The position numbers and the translations under genes were made by a program. This document shows positions 1-9,400 of a stretch of 10,335 nt of DNA, in pieces (position 1 is the first letter of the stretch; the number at the start of each line of letters is the position of its first letter). Origin of the DNA: Thermoplasmata archaeon (GTDB lineage: Archaea; Thermoplasmatota; Thermoplasmata; Thermoplasmatales; Thermoplasmataceae); assembly GCA_021826835.1 (NCBI GenBank), contig JAKAYH010000049.1, positions 1-10,335 on the forward strand, read 5' to 3'. The notes below the pieces were generated by a model. The model saw only the letters and a program-made list of their open reading frames with translations, was not told the DNA's origin and did not search any database.

Positions 1-1
1 G

Positions 2-286
2 CCGGATCTCTACATCCACATGATATATTCCCGGAGATGGTCAATTGAGATCTTTTTCCGTACAATGAAGACATACCTGAAGATTGACCATCTCATCTCG
101 AAGAATATAAACGGCATTCTCATTCAGATATTTTCAGCACTCATGGCATATATTATACTCCTCATGATACAGGCATCCCTTGCTGTAAACGCAGGTATAC
201 CGGAAATTCTCAGATACATGAGGCATGGCATAGATCTGCCATTCCGTCCCAACGGCAATAATGCATCAGAATCTGCGAATATATAA
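2..286 (+). CDS. IS4-family transposase, C-terminal part (left end outside the window)
   Basis: The frame is open to the left edge and ends with TAA at 284-286, giving about 94 residues. The segment YSRRWSIEIFFRTMK carries the complete IS4-family signature Y-(2)-R-(3)-E-(6)-K: Y9, R12, E16 and K23 of the visible fragment. E16 would be the third acidic residue of the DDE catalytic triad. A hydrophobic stretch follows (IFSALMAYIILLMIQ), as is usual near the end of these enzymes. The enzyme cuts and joins the ends of its own element. The first two catalytic Asp residues lie outside the window, so I cannot say whether the gene is intact. It runs on the opposite strand from the rest of the locus and marks a mobile element at the left flank. 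I could not place the element's right terminal repeat. Confidence 0.85.
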   Translation, partial: PDLYIHMIYSRRWSIEIFFRTMKTYLKIDHLISKNINGILIQIFSALMAYIILLMIQASLAVNAGIPEILRYMRHGIDLPFRPNGNNASESANI

Positions 287-301
287 CTATAATTGAAAGG
301 C

Positions 302-327
302 AGGATCTCCTCAAATAAGGAGATCCT
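302..327. repeat. Perfect 10-bp inverted repeat (hairpin) after the transposase
   Basis: AGGATCTCCT at 302-311 pairs fully with AGGAGATCCT at 318-327 around the 6-base loop CAAATA. It starts 16 bases after the transposase stop. It could end the transposase transcript or be a structural part of the element's end. No clear T-run follows (TTACTACTCC), so a plain intrinsic terminator is not well supported. Confidence 0.6.
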
Positions 328-496
328 TACTACTCCATACTACAAGAGCATACTATGATCCATTCTCCTGAAATTAAGCTTTTCCATGTTTTTTTCTACC
401 AGCATGTGACATGAACGGGACTTAAATGTGCAATCATGTGTGGCATGATCATGCATGAACTCAACAATTCTAGGAATCTCGGTTAAAATTTATATG
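328..496. other. Gap between the transposase and the ParA stub, with a CATG cluster
   Basis: No gene can be supported here. Seven CATG tetramers fall between 385 and 457, including two CATGTG-N1/3-CATG units at 403-413 and 435-447 and a perfect 12-bp palindrome GCATGATCATGC at 443-454. A minus-strand frame of 38 codons (ATG at 456, TAG at 340-342) crosses the cluster. Its product would be rich in His and Met, but it has no ribosome binding site or family resemblance I recognise. The right end of the IS4 element should lie somewhere in this stretch. Confidence 0.5.
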
Positions 497-625
497 CTAA
501 AACTTAAGTATTGGAAACTGGATTGTATAATTATCCTCTTCTGCCAGAAACTCTGCAAGTGCGACAGTAAGAGAGGTCTTCCCTACTCCTCCTTTAAGAT
601 TTATAGTACTAATTACCTTCGTCAT
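497..625 (-). pseudogene. ParA/MinD-type ATPase, N-terminal stub
   Basis: From the ATG at 625 the product begins MTKVISTINLKGGVGKTSLT. This is the N-terminal strand and deviant Walker A motif (KGGVGKT, Lys11-Thr17) of the ParA/Soj/MinD family. These ATPases move plasmids or chromosomes, or position cell structures, using two lysines in this loop; both (K11, K16) are present. The likeness runs to about residue 30 (ALAEFLAEE). The expected next strand with the Walker A' Asp is absent and the frame stops after 42 residues, so the gene is broken at about position 535. The start is chosen because a TATA-like element lies about 25 bases upstream. A frame extending further upstream to 721 would run through that promoter and has no family likeness. 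The stub cannot fold as a ParA. An IS insertion or deletion on the left is the probable cause. Confidence 0.75.
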
Positions 626-627
626 AA

Positions 628-751
628 AATAAACAATGACCTTTCTATATTTAACCCATTCTGTAGAATAAGCTAACGAGTTTGATAACACACGTGTTAG
701 AAAATTTGGTTCTTTAGACAATATTGGGGCATGAATAAATACAATGACCTT
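628..751 (-). repeat. Pair of near-identical 16-18 base repeats, each just before an ATG
   Basis: On the minus strand, AAGGTCATTGTTTATT (643-628) and AAGGTCATTGTATTTATT (751-734) differ only by a 2-base insertion. Each is followed within 1-2 bases by ATG. The first lies between the ParA TATA element and the ParA start, where an operator could sit. The second precedes only a frame of about 11 codons. A duplicated operator or the relic of a duplicated gene start would both explain it. Confidence 0.45.
645..654 (-). promoter_or_regulatory. TATA-type promoter of the ParA stub
   Basis: The minus strand reads TTAAATATAG, centred about 25 bases before the ATG at 625, with no Shine-Dalgarno sequence between. 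This spacing puts the transcription start at or next to the ATG, so the message would be leaderless, as is common in Thermoplasmata and other archaea. Confidence 0.55.
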
Positions 752-1098
752 CAGAGGCTGGAGTAAAGTTTTCCCAGATCATCCGACATTTTCACATTTC
801 TTTTGGTTTGATGTTTCTGATTGAGAAAATCCCCCTGATGCGGATGAGATTCCTTGGAGTATCGTACCATTGATTTTCCTGTTTAATCGCATTAAAACGG
901 GGACATTAATTATTGCCAAATATGGCGATCTCCACTAACATTAGTGATACTGGAATGCACAGTAAAGCAGAGTGATCAAAGTTTCATTAAGTCTTAGAAA
1001 TCGGTAATACTTAGAATTGCGCTGTTGATTTTGGTTTATTATTATTCGACCCCCAATATTCTCGGAAGAACCGAAAATTTGTTTAAACTATGGGGAAG
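722..1098. other. Gap between the ParA promoter region and the hsdR remnant
   Basis: No gene is supported. The longest ATG-started minus-strand frames read by eye are about 40 codons or fewer (for example ATG at 870, stop at 751-753) and resemble nothing I know. The stretch is interrupted by stops in the frames I read and holds no clear tRNA or array. It would be the sequence downstream of the old hsdR gene. Confidence 0.5.
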
Positions 1099-1198
1099 CT
1101 AAATCACCCACTCATACCCAAGCAGCTTCGCCTGTTCCAATATTGTTAATGTGGCTTTCTCCTGCTTGTCCGGGATAGCCGTATTTCACGAGAACCTT
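1099..1198 (-). pseudogene. hsdR: Remnant of the type I restriction subunit HsdR (extreme C-terminus, frameshifted)
   Basis: Reading down the minus strand, one frame gives KVLVKYGYP (to 1172). After a single odd base a second frame gives DKQEKATLTILEQAKLLG and ends at TAG 1101-1099. Joined, this is the characteristic end of HsdR proteins, KYGYPPDKQEKAT...LEQAE, located in the C-terminal DUF3387-type region. HsdR is the DNA-translocating, cutting subunit of type I restriction-modification enzymes. Two bases have been lost at about 1171-1172, which also removes the second Pro of YPPDKQ. Everything upstream is missing: the likeness ends within about 20 bases of the stop codon of the DUF499 gene. 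The fragment is non-functional and shows that a type I system once occupied this place. Identification rests on my knowledge of the family and has not been searched. Confidence 0.75.
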
Positions 1199-1214
1199 CT
1201 CATTCCAAAATAGT

Positions 1215-3755
1215 TCATCCCTTTGAGATCACCTTATACGAAATTCCTAACTGATTGAACGCTTCCTTTATCATCTCTTCAAATTCTTTATCTGTTATTG
1301 AACCACCATACACTCTAATCTCAAGCTCCATATTCTCAAACTTAAGTTGTAATAGATTCATGACTCCCATTAACCCAGATACCTTTCCGTGGGGTAATTC
1401 TATCCTAATGCCTAATGAACTTATGTCCTGATTATCGCTCCTGCCCATCGACGAGACAACATGTGGCGGTGGATTTGAAGGGGGTTTAGATATGGCAGGG
1501 CCATCTCCAGAATCAACATCTATTCTTTCAAGCTCTTGTTGGCTTTTGTCTGGATGTACAAGTAAAGTGTCCTGATCAATTATCATCGTTTCTTTCCCTT
1601 TGATACAATGAATTCTCCCATTCTCCTCGATGGTACCTATTGCAAATTCACTTGTTTTCAAACCTTCCTTTATTCCAAGTTCAAGAGCATCGAATGACTT
1701 AATCCTGATTTCCCCCGGTGTCTTAAGAATAGATTCGTAGATTTGCCCTATTTTTATATATTCCTTATCCCTCAAAAATCTATCTCTTATTCTTATACTG
1801 GAAACCTTTTCAATGATTTCTCCTTCTTGTCTTAGAAGCGAGAAAACGCGCTGGTCCAGATCATTCTTGTCACCGTAGGTCGGCACTCCTAGGTTAATCT
1901 CCTTGGGAGAATCCTTTGAAGGAACTATCATAACTCTGTAATAGCCAAATAAAACTTCACGAATATCTTCTTCCATATGCTTAATTTGTCTAGATACTTC
2001 ACGATGTTGTTCATCCTTAAGGCTCAATGTCTTGTCGGAACTGATATATTCATACGCAAGAGATCTTTTCAATGTCTCAATGAATCTGTTCCTTTCCTGC
2101 TCGAAAGGGCAGAGAAATAATAATGTGTTTCTGTAAACCCTTGGAGACTCGCCTTTAGTTTCTATGATTTTCTTGATCATATCAATGTCTTTTTCTCTTA
2201 AAATAACTAGTTTGAGTTCCCTGTTATCCGGGATATCCCCTGGGGTTTCCGGCCAAATTACAATTTTTAAGGTTCTTCCAGAAATGCTTCTTTTCAACAG
2301 TTGCATCTCTCTTTCACGTATCTCGTCGTGACCCGTGTTTTCCATTTTAGTCAGCAGTATTCTATTTAGATTAGGTTCATTTGAGATGAAAAATTTATCT
2401 TGATGAGTCTGGAGAAAATATAAACTACCTTTAAGTTTTTCTGCAGCCTCCGCAATTACACTTGCCGGATTATCCATTGTGGTAGCATACCTTTTCAGAT
2501 CGCTGATACTCAAACCTTTTTCGGTACCGCCGGAAAATGAACACATAAATATGGTCGTAGTAGTTCTAGTGCCGAGCATAAGTCCAGAATAAGATCTGCC
2601 AAGTATGTTATCAACCTTCTTCGCACCTGATTCGGGAGAGGTTATGTCAGAGGCAATTATTCCGCTAAACTCTTGACCAATGTTATTAATTAATTCTCTC
2701 TTTATTTCATCATTTGCCAGATTAAAATCTGCTATTGAAATGTAAGAACAATCTGAATTCCGTAGACTGTGAATAACAAGAGCTAATATTCGTAAAACAC
2801 CCCTTGTTCTCTGGAACTTTGGATACGACCCCCATCTTTTATATAGTATATCTACCACCTCTGGAGTGAAGGGGTAGGATGCTAGAAATTCATCACGATA
2901 TTCTGATTTTTCTCTTCCAGTTGGTAAAATACCCTCTTTATCGGCATACCTAATAAACTCAGATACTATCTTCTTCGCTGTTACCTCATCAACAGATGAA
3001 AAAAGCCGCTTTCTTATTACGTTTGCTATCTCATTGTCTTGAACTGGAGTGTATATTTTTTCAACGCGTCCAAATATTTTCTGCAGTTGCTGGAAGTATT
3101 TTTCTGATTCCATTCCCATATGCTCTAAATCACTGGATGGTAGAGTCGCAACCAAACACGATTTTTCAGTTATTGCGGCTGCCTCTGATAGCTCCTGAAT
3201 AAAAGCCAGTGTTTGTGAGGCTAAATTAGAATCTCCTACCGAAATACCAGAGGCTTTTGTCATGAAAACTAGAAGTTCATCTATCAAAATAAGAACTGGC
3301 TGTTTGGAAATTAGAAGGTTCCTGATTTCATCTCTCCCAGGAGAAATTAAAGAATCCTGGAATTTTGAACTTCCCAGTTGCTTTGCCATTTCCCCCCAGA
3401 TCGTGGTTGTATTTGCATTTAGGGTTGTGCCAACAATAACAACAGTATTTGCCATCCATTCCTTAGACTTATGAAACATTGCAATAAGGGAGTGTGTTTT
3501 GCCACCTCCAAACGGTGTCTGTATCTGAATAACTGGATCTCCACCGTTTCCTTTAAGGCGTTTCTCCACGATATTCAGTATGTTATTTAAGCCATTAGTT
3601 AAATAAGTTTTTTCAAAGAATATTTCTGGGTCTCGGTAATCATCAGGTCCTCGGGATTTTGCTGTTTCCCACAGATCTGCTGCAAAGATATCCATTGTTA
3701 AACGCCCTTCAATTATATCCTGGTGTGGTATAGCCACGGTATGAAACGGTTTCAT
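1215..3755 (-). CDS. DUF499 (COG1483-type) predicted AAA+ ATPase
   Basis: The 846-aa product has a Walker A motif TPFGGGKTHSL (residues 80-90, Lys86), a Walker B motif VLILIDELL (154-162, Asp159-Glu160), a likely sensor segment LVATLPSSD (201-209) and an Arg in FGR (230) that could be a finger. Residues 293-325 (YPFTPEVVDILYKRWG, then FQRTRGVLRILA) are typical of the DUF499 family. A proline-rich linker (about 746-772) precedes a small C-terminal alpha/beta domain (773-846). There is no signal peptide or membrane segment, so it is cytoplasmic. The start is set by GAGGT seven bases upstream; ATG and the preceding stop overlap as TAATG, so translation is coupled to the methylase. DUF499 ATPases are known to occur beside DUF1156 methylases. 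Their role is not settled; by analogy with the large AAA+ ATPases of BREX, it may remodel protein-DNA complexes or license cutting. The family call is firm, the role inferred. Confidence 0.9.
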   Translation of the reverse strand: MKPFHTVAIPHQDIIEGRLTMDIFAADLWETAKSRGPDDYRDPEIFFEKTYLTNGLNNILNIVEKRLKGNGGDPVIQIQTPFGGGKTHSLIAMFHKSKEWMANTVVIVGTTLNANTTTIWGEMAKQLGSSKFQDSLISPGRDEIRNLLISKQPVLILIDELLVFMTKASGISVGDSNLASQTLAFIQELSEAAAITEKSCLVATLPSSDLEHMGMESEKYFQQLQKIFGRVEKIYTPVQDNEIANVIRKRLFSSVDEVTAKKIVSEFIRYADKEGILPTGREKSEYRDEFLASYPFTPEVVDILYKRWGSYPKFQRTRGVLRILALVIHSLRNSDCSYISIADFNLANDEIKRELINNIGQEFSGIIASDITSPESGAKKVDNILGRSYSGLMLGTRTTTTIFMCSFSGGTEKGLSISDLKRYATTMDNPASVIAEAAEKLKGSLYFLQTHQDKFFISNEPNLNRILLTKMENTGHDEIREREMQLLKRSISGRTLKIVIWPETPGDIPDNRELKLVILREKDIDMIKKIIETKGESPRVYRNTLLFLCPFEQERNRFIETLKRSLAYEYISSDKTLSLKDEQHREVSRQIKHMEEDIREVLFGYYRVMIVPSKDSPKEINLGVPTYGDKNDLDQRVFSLLRQEGEIIEKVSSIRIRDRFLRDKEYIKIGQIYESILKTPGEIRIKSFDALELGIKEGLKTSEFAIGTIEENGRIHCIKGKETMIIDQDTLLVHPDKSQQELERIDVDSGDGPAISKPPSNPPPHVVSSMGRSDNQDISSLGIRIELPHGKVSGLMGVMNLLQLKFENMELEIRVYGGSITDKEFEEMIKEAFNQLGISYKVISKG

Positions 3756-6454
3756 TAGAACAACCTCGTTTGGGGGTTTGAGTTAATATCTAAATAGTTC
3801 TTACTATTAATAAGAAAACCTTCAATTAATTTTCTCTCCCTGCTGTCAAGTGGCAGAGATTCCGCTATGGCTTGAGCAACCCTAAGGAATGCCTTGTTAT
3901 GAAATGAACCTGCCCCACTGATCGTTTCAATAATCCTGCTCTTTTGACCCTTATCCCAAAGAATAAGCACTCTGTGGAGTAAATCAATCATAGATTTTAT
4001 GTCTGTATCGTTAATATTTTTTCTATCTTCTGGTCCAAGTACTTGAACAAACGATTTGTCCTTTTTAATTATGCCACCATTCCACTGAGACGAGAGGTCT
4101 ATTCCGGCACTTTGTGATAGTTTTCTGGCTTCATCGAATGGTACTTTTGCAGAACCATACGCCCATCTCCATAGAACGTAAAATCTAGTCAGGGTGTCTA
4201 TTTCACCTGAAAAACCATTGTGTAAGACTTGCTTAACCGCGTAATTTGTGACAATTTCTCTCACATTGTTCATAAGCCGCTCCGTGGTGATAATATCTCC
4301 ATCATCGCTTATTACCCTTTCGTATTTGCCGAATACCTCTATAGATGAAGCAATGGCAGAAATGAGAAAATCAGCTCCAGATACACCTGCATTCCACAGT
4401 GTATCAAGTTTCTTCTGCAGGTGTTCTCTCATTTCACTTCTAATCTCATTATAGAAGCCAGATTTTTCTCTTTTCAATTTGCGCGATACAATATATATGG
4501 ATGATGCCAATGCCGCAGACTCATTTGCCCTGAGTCTTTGTTTCATTTCAGTGTTTATTGGCCATGCGGCGGTGACAACCAACCCAGAGGATAATAGAGA
4601 ATTTATTAATGTCTCCCAAGCAGACGTTGACTTGTGAGCATATACGATTATTGCTATGCCATCAGGTTTCAGAACCCTGTAGATTTCTTTGAATGATTTT
4701 CCAAGCATTTCTTCAAAGTACCTTTTTCCTCCTTCAAATCCACCATCAGAATTTGAATATGCCACGATTTCTTGACTTTTCGGCGTTAAAGGAGTAACAA
4801 AGAGTTCCGGATAGAGATGACCTAGCATTCTCTTATGCCACACATAAAAAAAGTCTGATAGGTAAGAATATGGCACGTTATCATAGTAAGGTGGATCGGT
4901 AAATACTGCATCAAAAAATTCATCCTTATAATTCAGTGAAGTTGCTGAGCTTTGAGACACACTAATATTTCCAAGTCTGGTGCAAATTATGTTTTCAATA
5001 ACAAGCTCTATCTGAGACAATATGCTATCAAATGTATATCCGCCAGAAGAAAATGGGATCCCCTCTACGTAGTCCCATGTCATAGGAATAGCTTGTCTTC
5101 CAAAAGTGGTAGCTGTTTTTTCCCACCCACTATCCCAATGACAAATAGAAGAGTTCACATCACTCATCCTGCTAACAACAAATGCAAGATAAGTTGAGAC
5201 TGCTCTAGCATATTCCTGATCATATCCTTCTTTTATCATCACATCATACGCTAGTCTGACCTTTTCAGAAAAGGTAATGAGAACAAGCTTTTGCCTTGCA
5301 TTGAACAGGTCGCCCCAAGCCATCATATTATAACTCCTAACCGAAAAGGCCCTTTCTGCCCCTCTTCCCTTTCCCTCGGGAGTTGGCTCGTCAGGAACAG
5401 CGCTCATCCCCCATTCTAATGACAATTCTTTTTCTTTCATTGATAAGTATTGATTCGCCTTTTCATAAAGATTAATGTCTTCTTCATTTGCAAGTCTATA
5501 GATCTTACCTGTCTTACCTTTTGCAGTTTCTTTTTCGAGAACAACGATCAATCTCTCTCCAGATTTTCCATCTAAGAATAACTTATGCATACTATAAGAG
5601 TCAACAACGGAACCACATACTAGACAAGTAGCAATTGCCCTAGATACTGTCCCCTTTTCTGGGTCGAAAGTATCAGGGAATTGTTCAAATCCTGTTCCTA
5701 CTATTTTAAATTCAACCTTTCCTTCTACAATATAGGGCATCAAAGCGATTTTCTTTTTATCTTTTTGTGCCAACCAAAACTGCCTCATGAGAGGTATTTC
5801 AGCACTGCACGAGACATTCTGACAAGGAATGGTTCTTGCCCATATGAAACCTATTTGTTCCCTAATTGATTCATCCACCTTATAAAATTTGGAAATCTCG
5901 CCCTTGGCTTCCTTCAAAACATATTGTCCCCATTTTCTGAAGTCATTGGCCAATCTGCCATGTTTTACACCCAAAGATAGTTCGCCTGTGGAATTAGTAT
6001 TGATATTTCCATATCTTTGCGGATACTCAAGAGTGCACTTCAGTATCAATGTCGCCACTGGATTGTAATCACTGGAGTAGGTGTCACAACCAAGCCTCGC
6101 TGCTTCTAGCGGAATTGACCCACCTCCTGAAAAAGGGTCCAGAATTTTTGGCGGAATGCCTCCATTAGCCTCTTTAATTTCAGATCTGGCCCCTGTAAGC
6201 TTAACGCTATTTAACGAATTTTCCCATTTAGCGATGTCGACAATAAAATTTGTTCTTTTCTTGATAGATTCCTCATCGTCCGGTAAACCTACCAAAGCTG
6301 AATATATTGTTGCTCTTGATGATGCAAGCGGACGCCTAGCCCACCATATGTGCATGGTAGATATTTGTCCATGCCTGATGTTCTTCTCCTTTACAGATTC
6401 TTCACTTACCTCTTTTATTGGGAACGAGTCTTCAATGAAACTTTTCTTAATCAT
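3755..6454 (-). CDS. DUF1156 (COG1743-type) adenine-specific DNA methylase with Zn ribbon
   Basis: The 899-aa product would transfer a methyl group from S-adenosylmethionine to adenine in DNA. The N-terminus has the family segment ISTMHIWWARRPLASSRA (31-48). Motif I is ILDPFSGGGSIPLEAARLG (104-122) and the catalytic motif IV is TDPPYYD (519-525), with DPPY at 520-523. Between them lie about 400 residues including a Zn ribbon (C211, C216, C277, C280), which with its surroundings probably reads the target. The motif order I, insert, IV is alpha-like. The C-terminal part (LWNAGVSGADFLISAIASS and on) is also typical of the family. I chose ATG 6454, which has AGGTG nine bases upstream, over the GTG at 6466, which overlaps that site. 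The start overlaps the helicase stop by 8 bases, so the two are translationally coupled. All key residues are present, so it is probably active. The target sequence is unknown; there is no separate specificity subunit. Confidence 0.92.
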   Translation of the reverse strand: MIKKSFIEDSFPIKEVSEESVKEKNIRHGQISTMHIWWARRPLASSRATIYSALVGLPDDEESIKKRTNFIVDIAKWENSLNSVKLTGARSEIKEANGGIPPKILDPFSGGGSIPLEAARLGCDTYSSDYNPVATLILKCTLEYPQRYGNINTNSTGELSLGVKHGRLANDFRKWGQYVLKEAKGEISKFYKVDESIREQIGFIWARTIPCQNVSCSAEIPLMRQFWLAQKDKKKIALMPYIVEGKVEFKIVGTGFEQFPDTFDPEKGTVSRAIATCLVCGSVVDSYSMHKLFLDGKSGERLIVVLEKETAKGKTGKIYRLANEEDINLYEKANQYLSMKEKELSLEWGMSAVPDEPTPEGKGRGAERAFSVRSYNMMAWGDLFNARQKLVLITFSEKVRLAYDVMIKEGYDQEYARAVSTYLAFVVSRMSDVNSSICHWDSGWEKTATTFGRQAIPMTWDYVEGIPFSSGGYTFDSILSQIELVIENIICTRLGNISVSQSSATSLNYKDEFFDAVFTDPPYYDNVPYSYLSDFFYVWHKRMLGHLYPELFVTPLTPKSQEIVAYSNSDGGFEGGKRYFEEMLGKSFKEIYRVLKPDGIAIIVYAHKSTSAWETLINSLLSSGLVVTAAWPINTEMKQRLRANESAALASSIYIVSRKLKREKSGFYNEIRSEMREHLQKKLDTLWNAGVSGADFLISAIASSIEVFGKYERVISDDGDIITTERLMNNVREIVTNYAVKQVLHNGFSGEIDTLTRFYVLWRWAYGSAKVPFDEARKLSQSAGIDLSSQWNGGIIKKDKSFVQVLGPEDRKNINDTDIKSMIDLLHRVLILWDKGQKSRIIETISGAGSFHNKAFLRVAQAIAESLPLDSRERKLIEGFLINSKNYLDINSNPQTRLF
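3763..3767 (-). promoter_or_regulatory. Ribosome binding site of the DUF499 gene
   Basis: GAGGT on the minus strand lies 7 bases before the ATG at 3755, inside the last codons of the methylase gene. It fits the archaeal anti-SD sequence and fixes the start used here. Confidence 0.6.
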
Positions 6455-9400
6455 GTTTGTTACCACCTATTATTTCGTCAGCAGTTGCAATGTACCTAAC
6501 GCTCTCAACCTTTTCAATTACTCTTAAGTTTTTTGACGGATTTCTTATTATATTCAATAGGATATTCTCCTTTTCTTTTGCGTTCCATACGACATAGAGG
6601 TAATAATCATCTCCAAACTTGCTTGCGTTCAGCCATTCATTGGGAGATATTGCCACATCACCCTTACCAGCTCTTGCTTTCACTTCGATATACCTTATTT
6701 GTCCATCGTCTGAAGTGGATCTGATGTCAAAGCCAAGGTTTTGCTCAGAAATGTCTTCTGGGGTTCGACCTTCGGAATGCTCATATTTCATAACATACTC
6801 CATTCCAACTCTTTCGACTTCATCATCTCTTTTCATACCCTCACCATAGGTTTCTGGATGCTTTACCCTTATTATTCCAAGAAAAACTGGTTTATTCATT
6901 GTAAGTTCCTTCTCCTTTCTTATCAGTTCCTTTAGTTCTTCGTGCCTGATCTCATATATTCTTTTTTGCTCTTCCTTGTTTCGGATAGATAAGTCAGTAT
7001 TTTCCCCCATTTCTCTTCTTTGCTCCAGTGCTATTATTTCACCATCCAGCTTTACCATCAGCTCATCGAGAGACTTTAGTCCGTATTTCTCTTTTATCTC
7101 CGCCTGTCTATTTCGCTCCTTAAGGACTTCAGTTTTGTAATGATCCAAATCTTTTATCGCTGCTCCCAAGGCAATTTCCCTTAATGAATTTACATCGGCA
7201 TTTTCCTCCTTTTCCATTGATCCCTCGGCCAAATCCCAGATTATGGTAGACGGAATCCTCTTTGACGCGGAGGAAAGTCTATCAATGTAGTAAGAAAGCA
7301 GTGTCTTCCCAGATATCTTCATGGAACCATCCATAATTTCTCCTTCATAAAACACTAAATATCCATCAAGACCTCCTTCTGGGTCTATAAAAACAGATCC
7401 ATTCAATGGTTCATTTGAAAAATATTTCTCGATCCATTGCATAATAGCCTCAAACAGGGGATGCCCAAATGACATGAATTCAGCATCTCCTGCTTTAGAA
7501 GCAGTTTCCTTATCAAATGTCACTTTTGGGTAATTCCTCATCAAAGTGCCGTACCTTCTTCTAAATTCCTCGGACTTGGATATTGTAACTATTTCGAAAG
7601 GCACACTCTCTATGGACAAGAACCCATCTTTCCTCTCTTTAATTCTGCCGTTTACTCTTTGAAACGCTCGTCTAAAAAATAACTCTGTGTATTGCGGAAT
7701 CAAACGATTTTCCTTTGCCTTCTGCTGTAGCTCCTTGAGTCTGGTGTAATCAATAAATTTTGTTGCAAGACTTTCTCCTAAATTTTCCCTGATTTTGGAA
7801 ATGTACTCTTCGTCAACCTTAATTTCAACATCTTCCAGTATTTCATCAATATTCCTCGAACTAGAAGCTGCTTCTATCATTAACTCTGAAAGATCCTTTC
7901 CATAGAAAACATCACTTATAACGTCGAACACCTTGTCACTTTCCATAGCCCGTCTTATCTCTTCAAGCTTCTCAAATATCCGTTGAAGAACAATGCCCTC
8001 CCTTGTGTCAGATGCTATGAGGTTATAGACAAATACTTCCTTTGTCTGTCCATAACGGTGTATTCTTCCCATTCTTTGTTCTAGCCTATTCGGATTCCAT
8101 GGAAGATCGTAATTTATCATAAAGTTACAAAATTGCAAGTTAATACCTTCTCCAGCAGCTTCTGTAGCTACCATTATTTGAGTTTCATTCCTAAAAGTTA
8201 TTTCGGCCTGAACTTTCTCTTCAAGATTTAGTCCACCATGAATTATACTGCAAGTATACCCCCACATTTTTATTTTGTTCTCAATGTAAAACAATGTATC
8301 TTTTGATTCTGTAAAGATCAGTATCTTTGTTCCTGGAAAATTACTGTTTAATCGAGAAATTGTGTCCTTAAGCTGCCTGAGTTTTACCTCGTTCTCACTT
8401 TCAACTATTTTCTTGGCATCAAAGATCAATTTTTCCAGGGTGGATATTTCAGATTTCATTTCATTTGGAGATGAAGCAACACTCAGTGTCTCCCATTTTT
8501 CCTCAATTATCCATCTCTCCTCTTCTGCCAGTTCTTCCACATCTTCTGGGTTTGTCATAAATTTATCTTGTTCATTCATGAATGAAACTATGTTTCCACT
8601 AGATTCCAGGATCTCCTCGAGTCTCTTTCTTCTGCGTTCTAGAGACTGAAGAAGAGCGTAAACGCTTGAAGCCATTCTGCGCTGCAGTATGATAAGAGCA
8701 AAGGTTACATTTCTGTTCCTTGCAAGAATAGTTGCTCTATTGTATTCATGTTGCACATATTTTGAGACATCATTGTAAAGTTTCTTTTCCTCATCAGAGA
8801 GCCTGAAGCTAGTAGTAGCAACGTGTCTGGGAAGAAATATAGGTTTTCCATTGAAATCTGTTAAATCTTCCTTTGTCCTTCTTATAAAAAGTGGATTATC
8901 CTTGTTTTTTATAGATTCTTCCAGCATTTTTGTAGATGAAAAAAATCCCGGTTCAAGAAGATCTATAAACAGTCTAAAATTTTCCGGATTTCCGCTATGA
9001 GGCGTGGCAGTTAAGAATAAAAGATGTGGTTCAGCTACCTTGGAGAGAGTTTCACCGAGTTTGTATCTAGCAGTCTTTTGGGTCTTATTTCCATATCTGT
9101 ATGCACTCATCTTGTGAGCTTCATCTACTATTACTAGGTCAAAACGAGAAGCGTCAAGTGACCTTATTATATCCTCTTTTTTTAAGAAATCCATGGAGGC
9201 AATAATCTGATCATAAGAACTCCATACATTCTCCCCATATGATTCGTCCAACAAACCTCTATTTATAACATTAAAGGACTCTTCGAACCTATCCTTGAGT
9301 TCTCTCCTCCATTGATCAATAAGATGCCCTGGAACCACAATTAGAATCCTTTTGGCCAAATTCCTGAGTTTAAGTTCTTTTATAATCAGGCCCGCCATAA

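Noticed and set aside
751..870. 39-codon minus-strand frame in the left gap
   Set aside because: No ribosome binding site, clear promoter or family likeness; short frames of this size are expected by chance.
1050..1096. Possible long hairpin CCCCA...TGGGG downstream of the hsdR remnant
   Set aside because: Only 5 bp pair around a loop of more than 30 bases, with a weak inner 4-bp stem; chance is the better explanation.
6455..6466. GTG at 6466 as methylase start
   Set aside because: It overlaps the AGGTG ribosome binding site that is well spaced for the ATG at 6454.
6081..6527. 148-codon plus-strand frame opposite the methylase start
   Set aside because: It lies antisense to the highly conserved N-terminal and motif I region of the methylase, and its translation has no recognisable domain. 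It is a shadow of the real gene.
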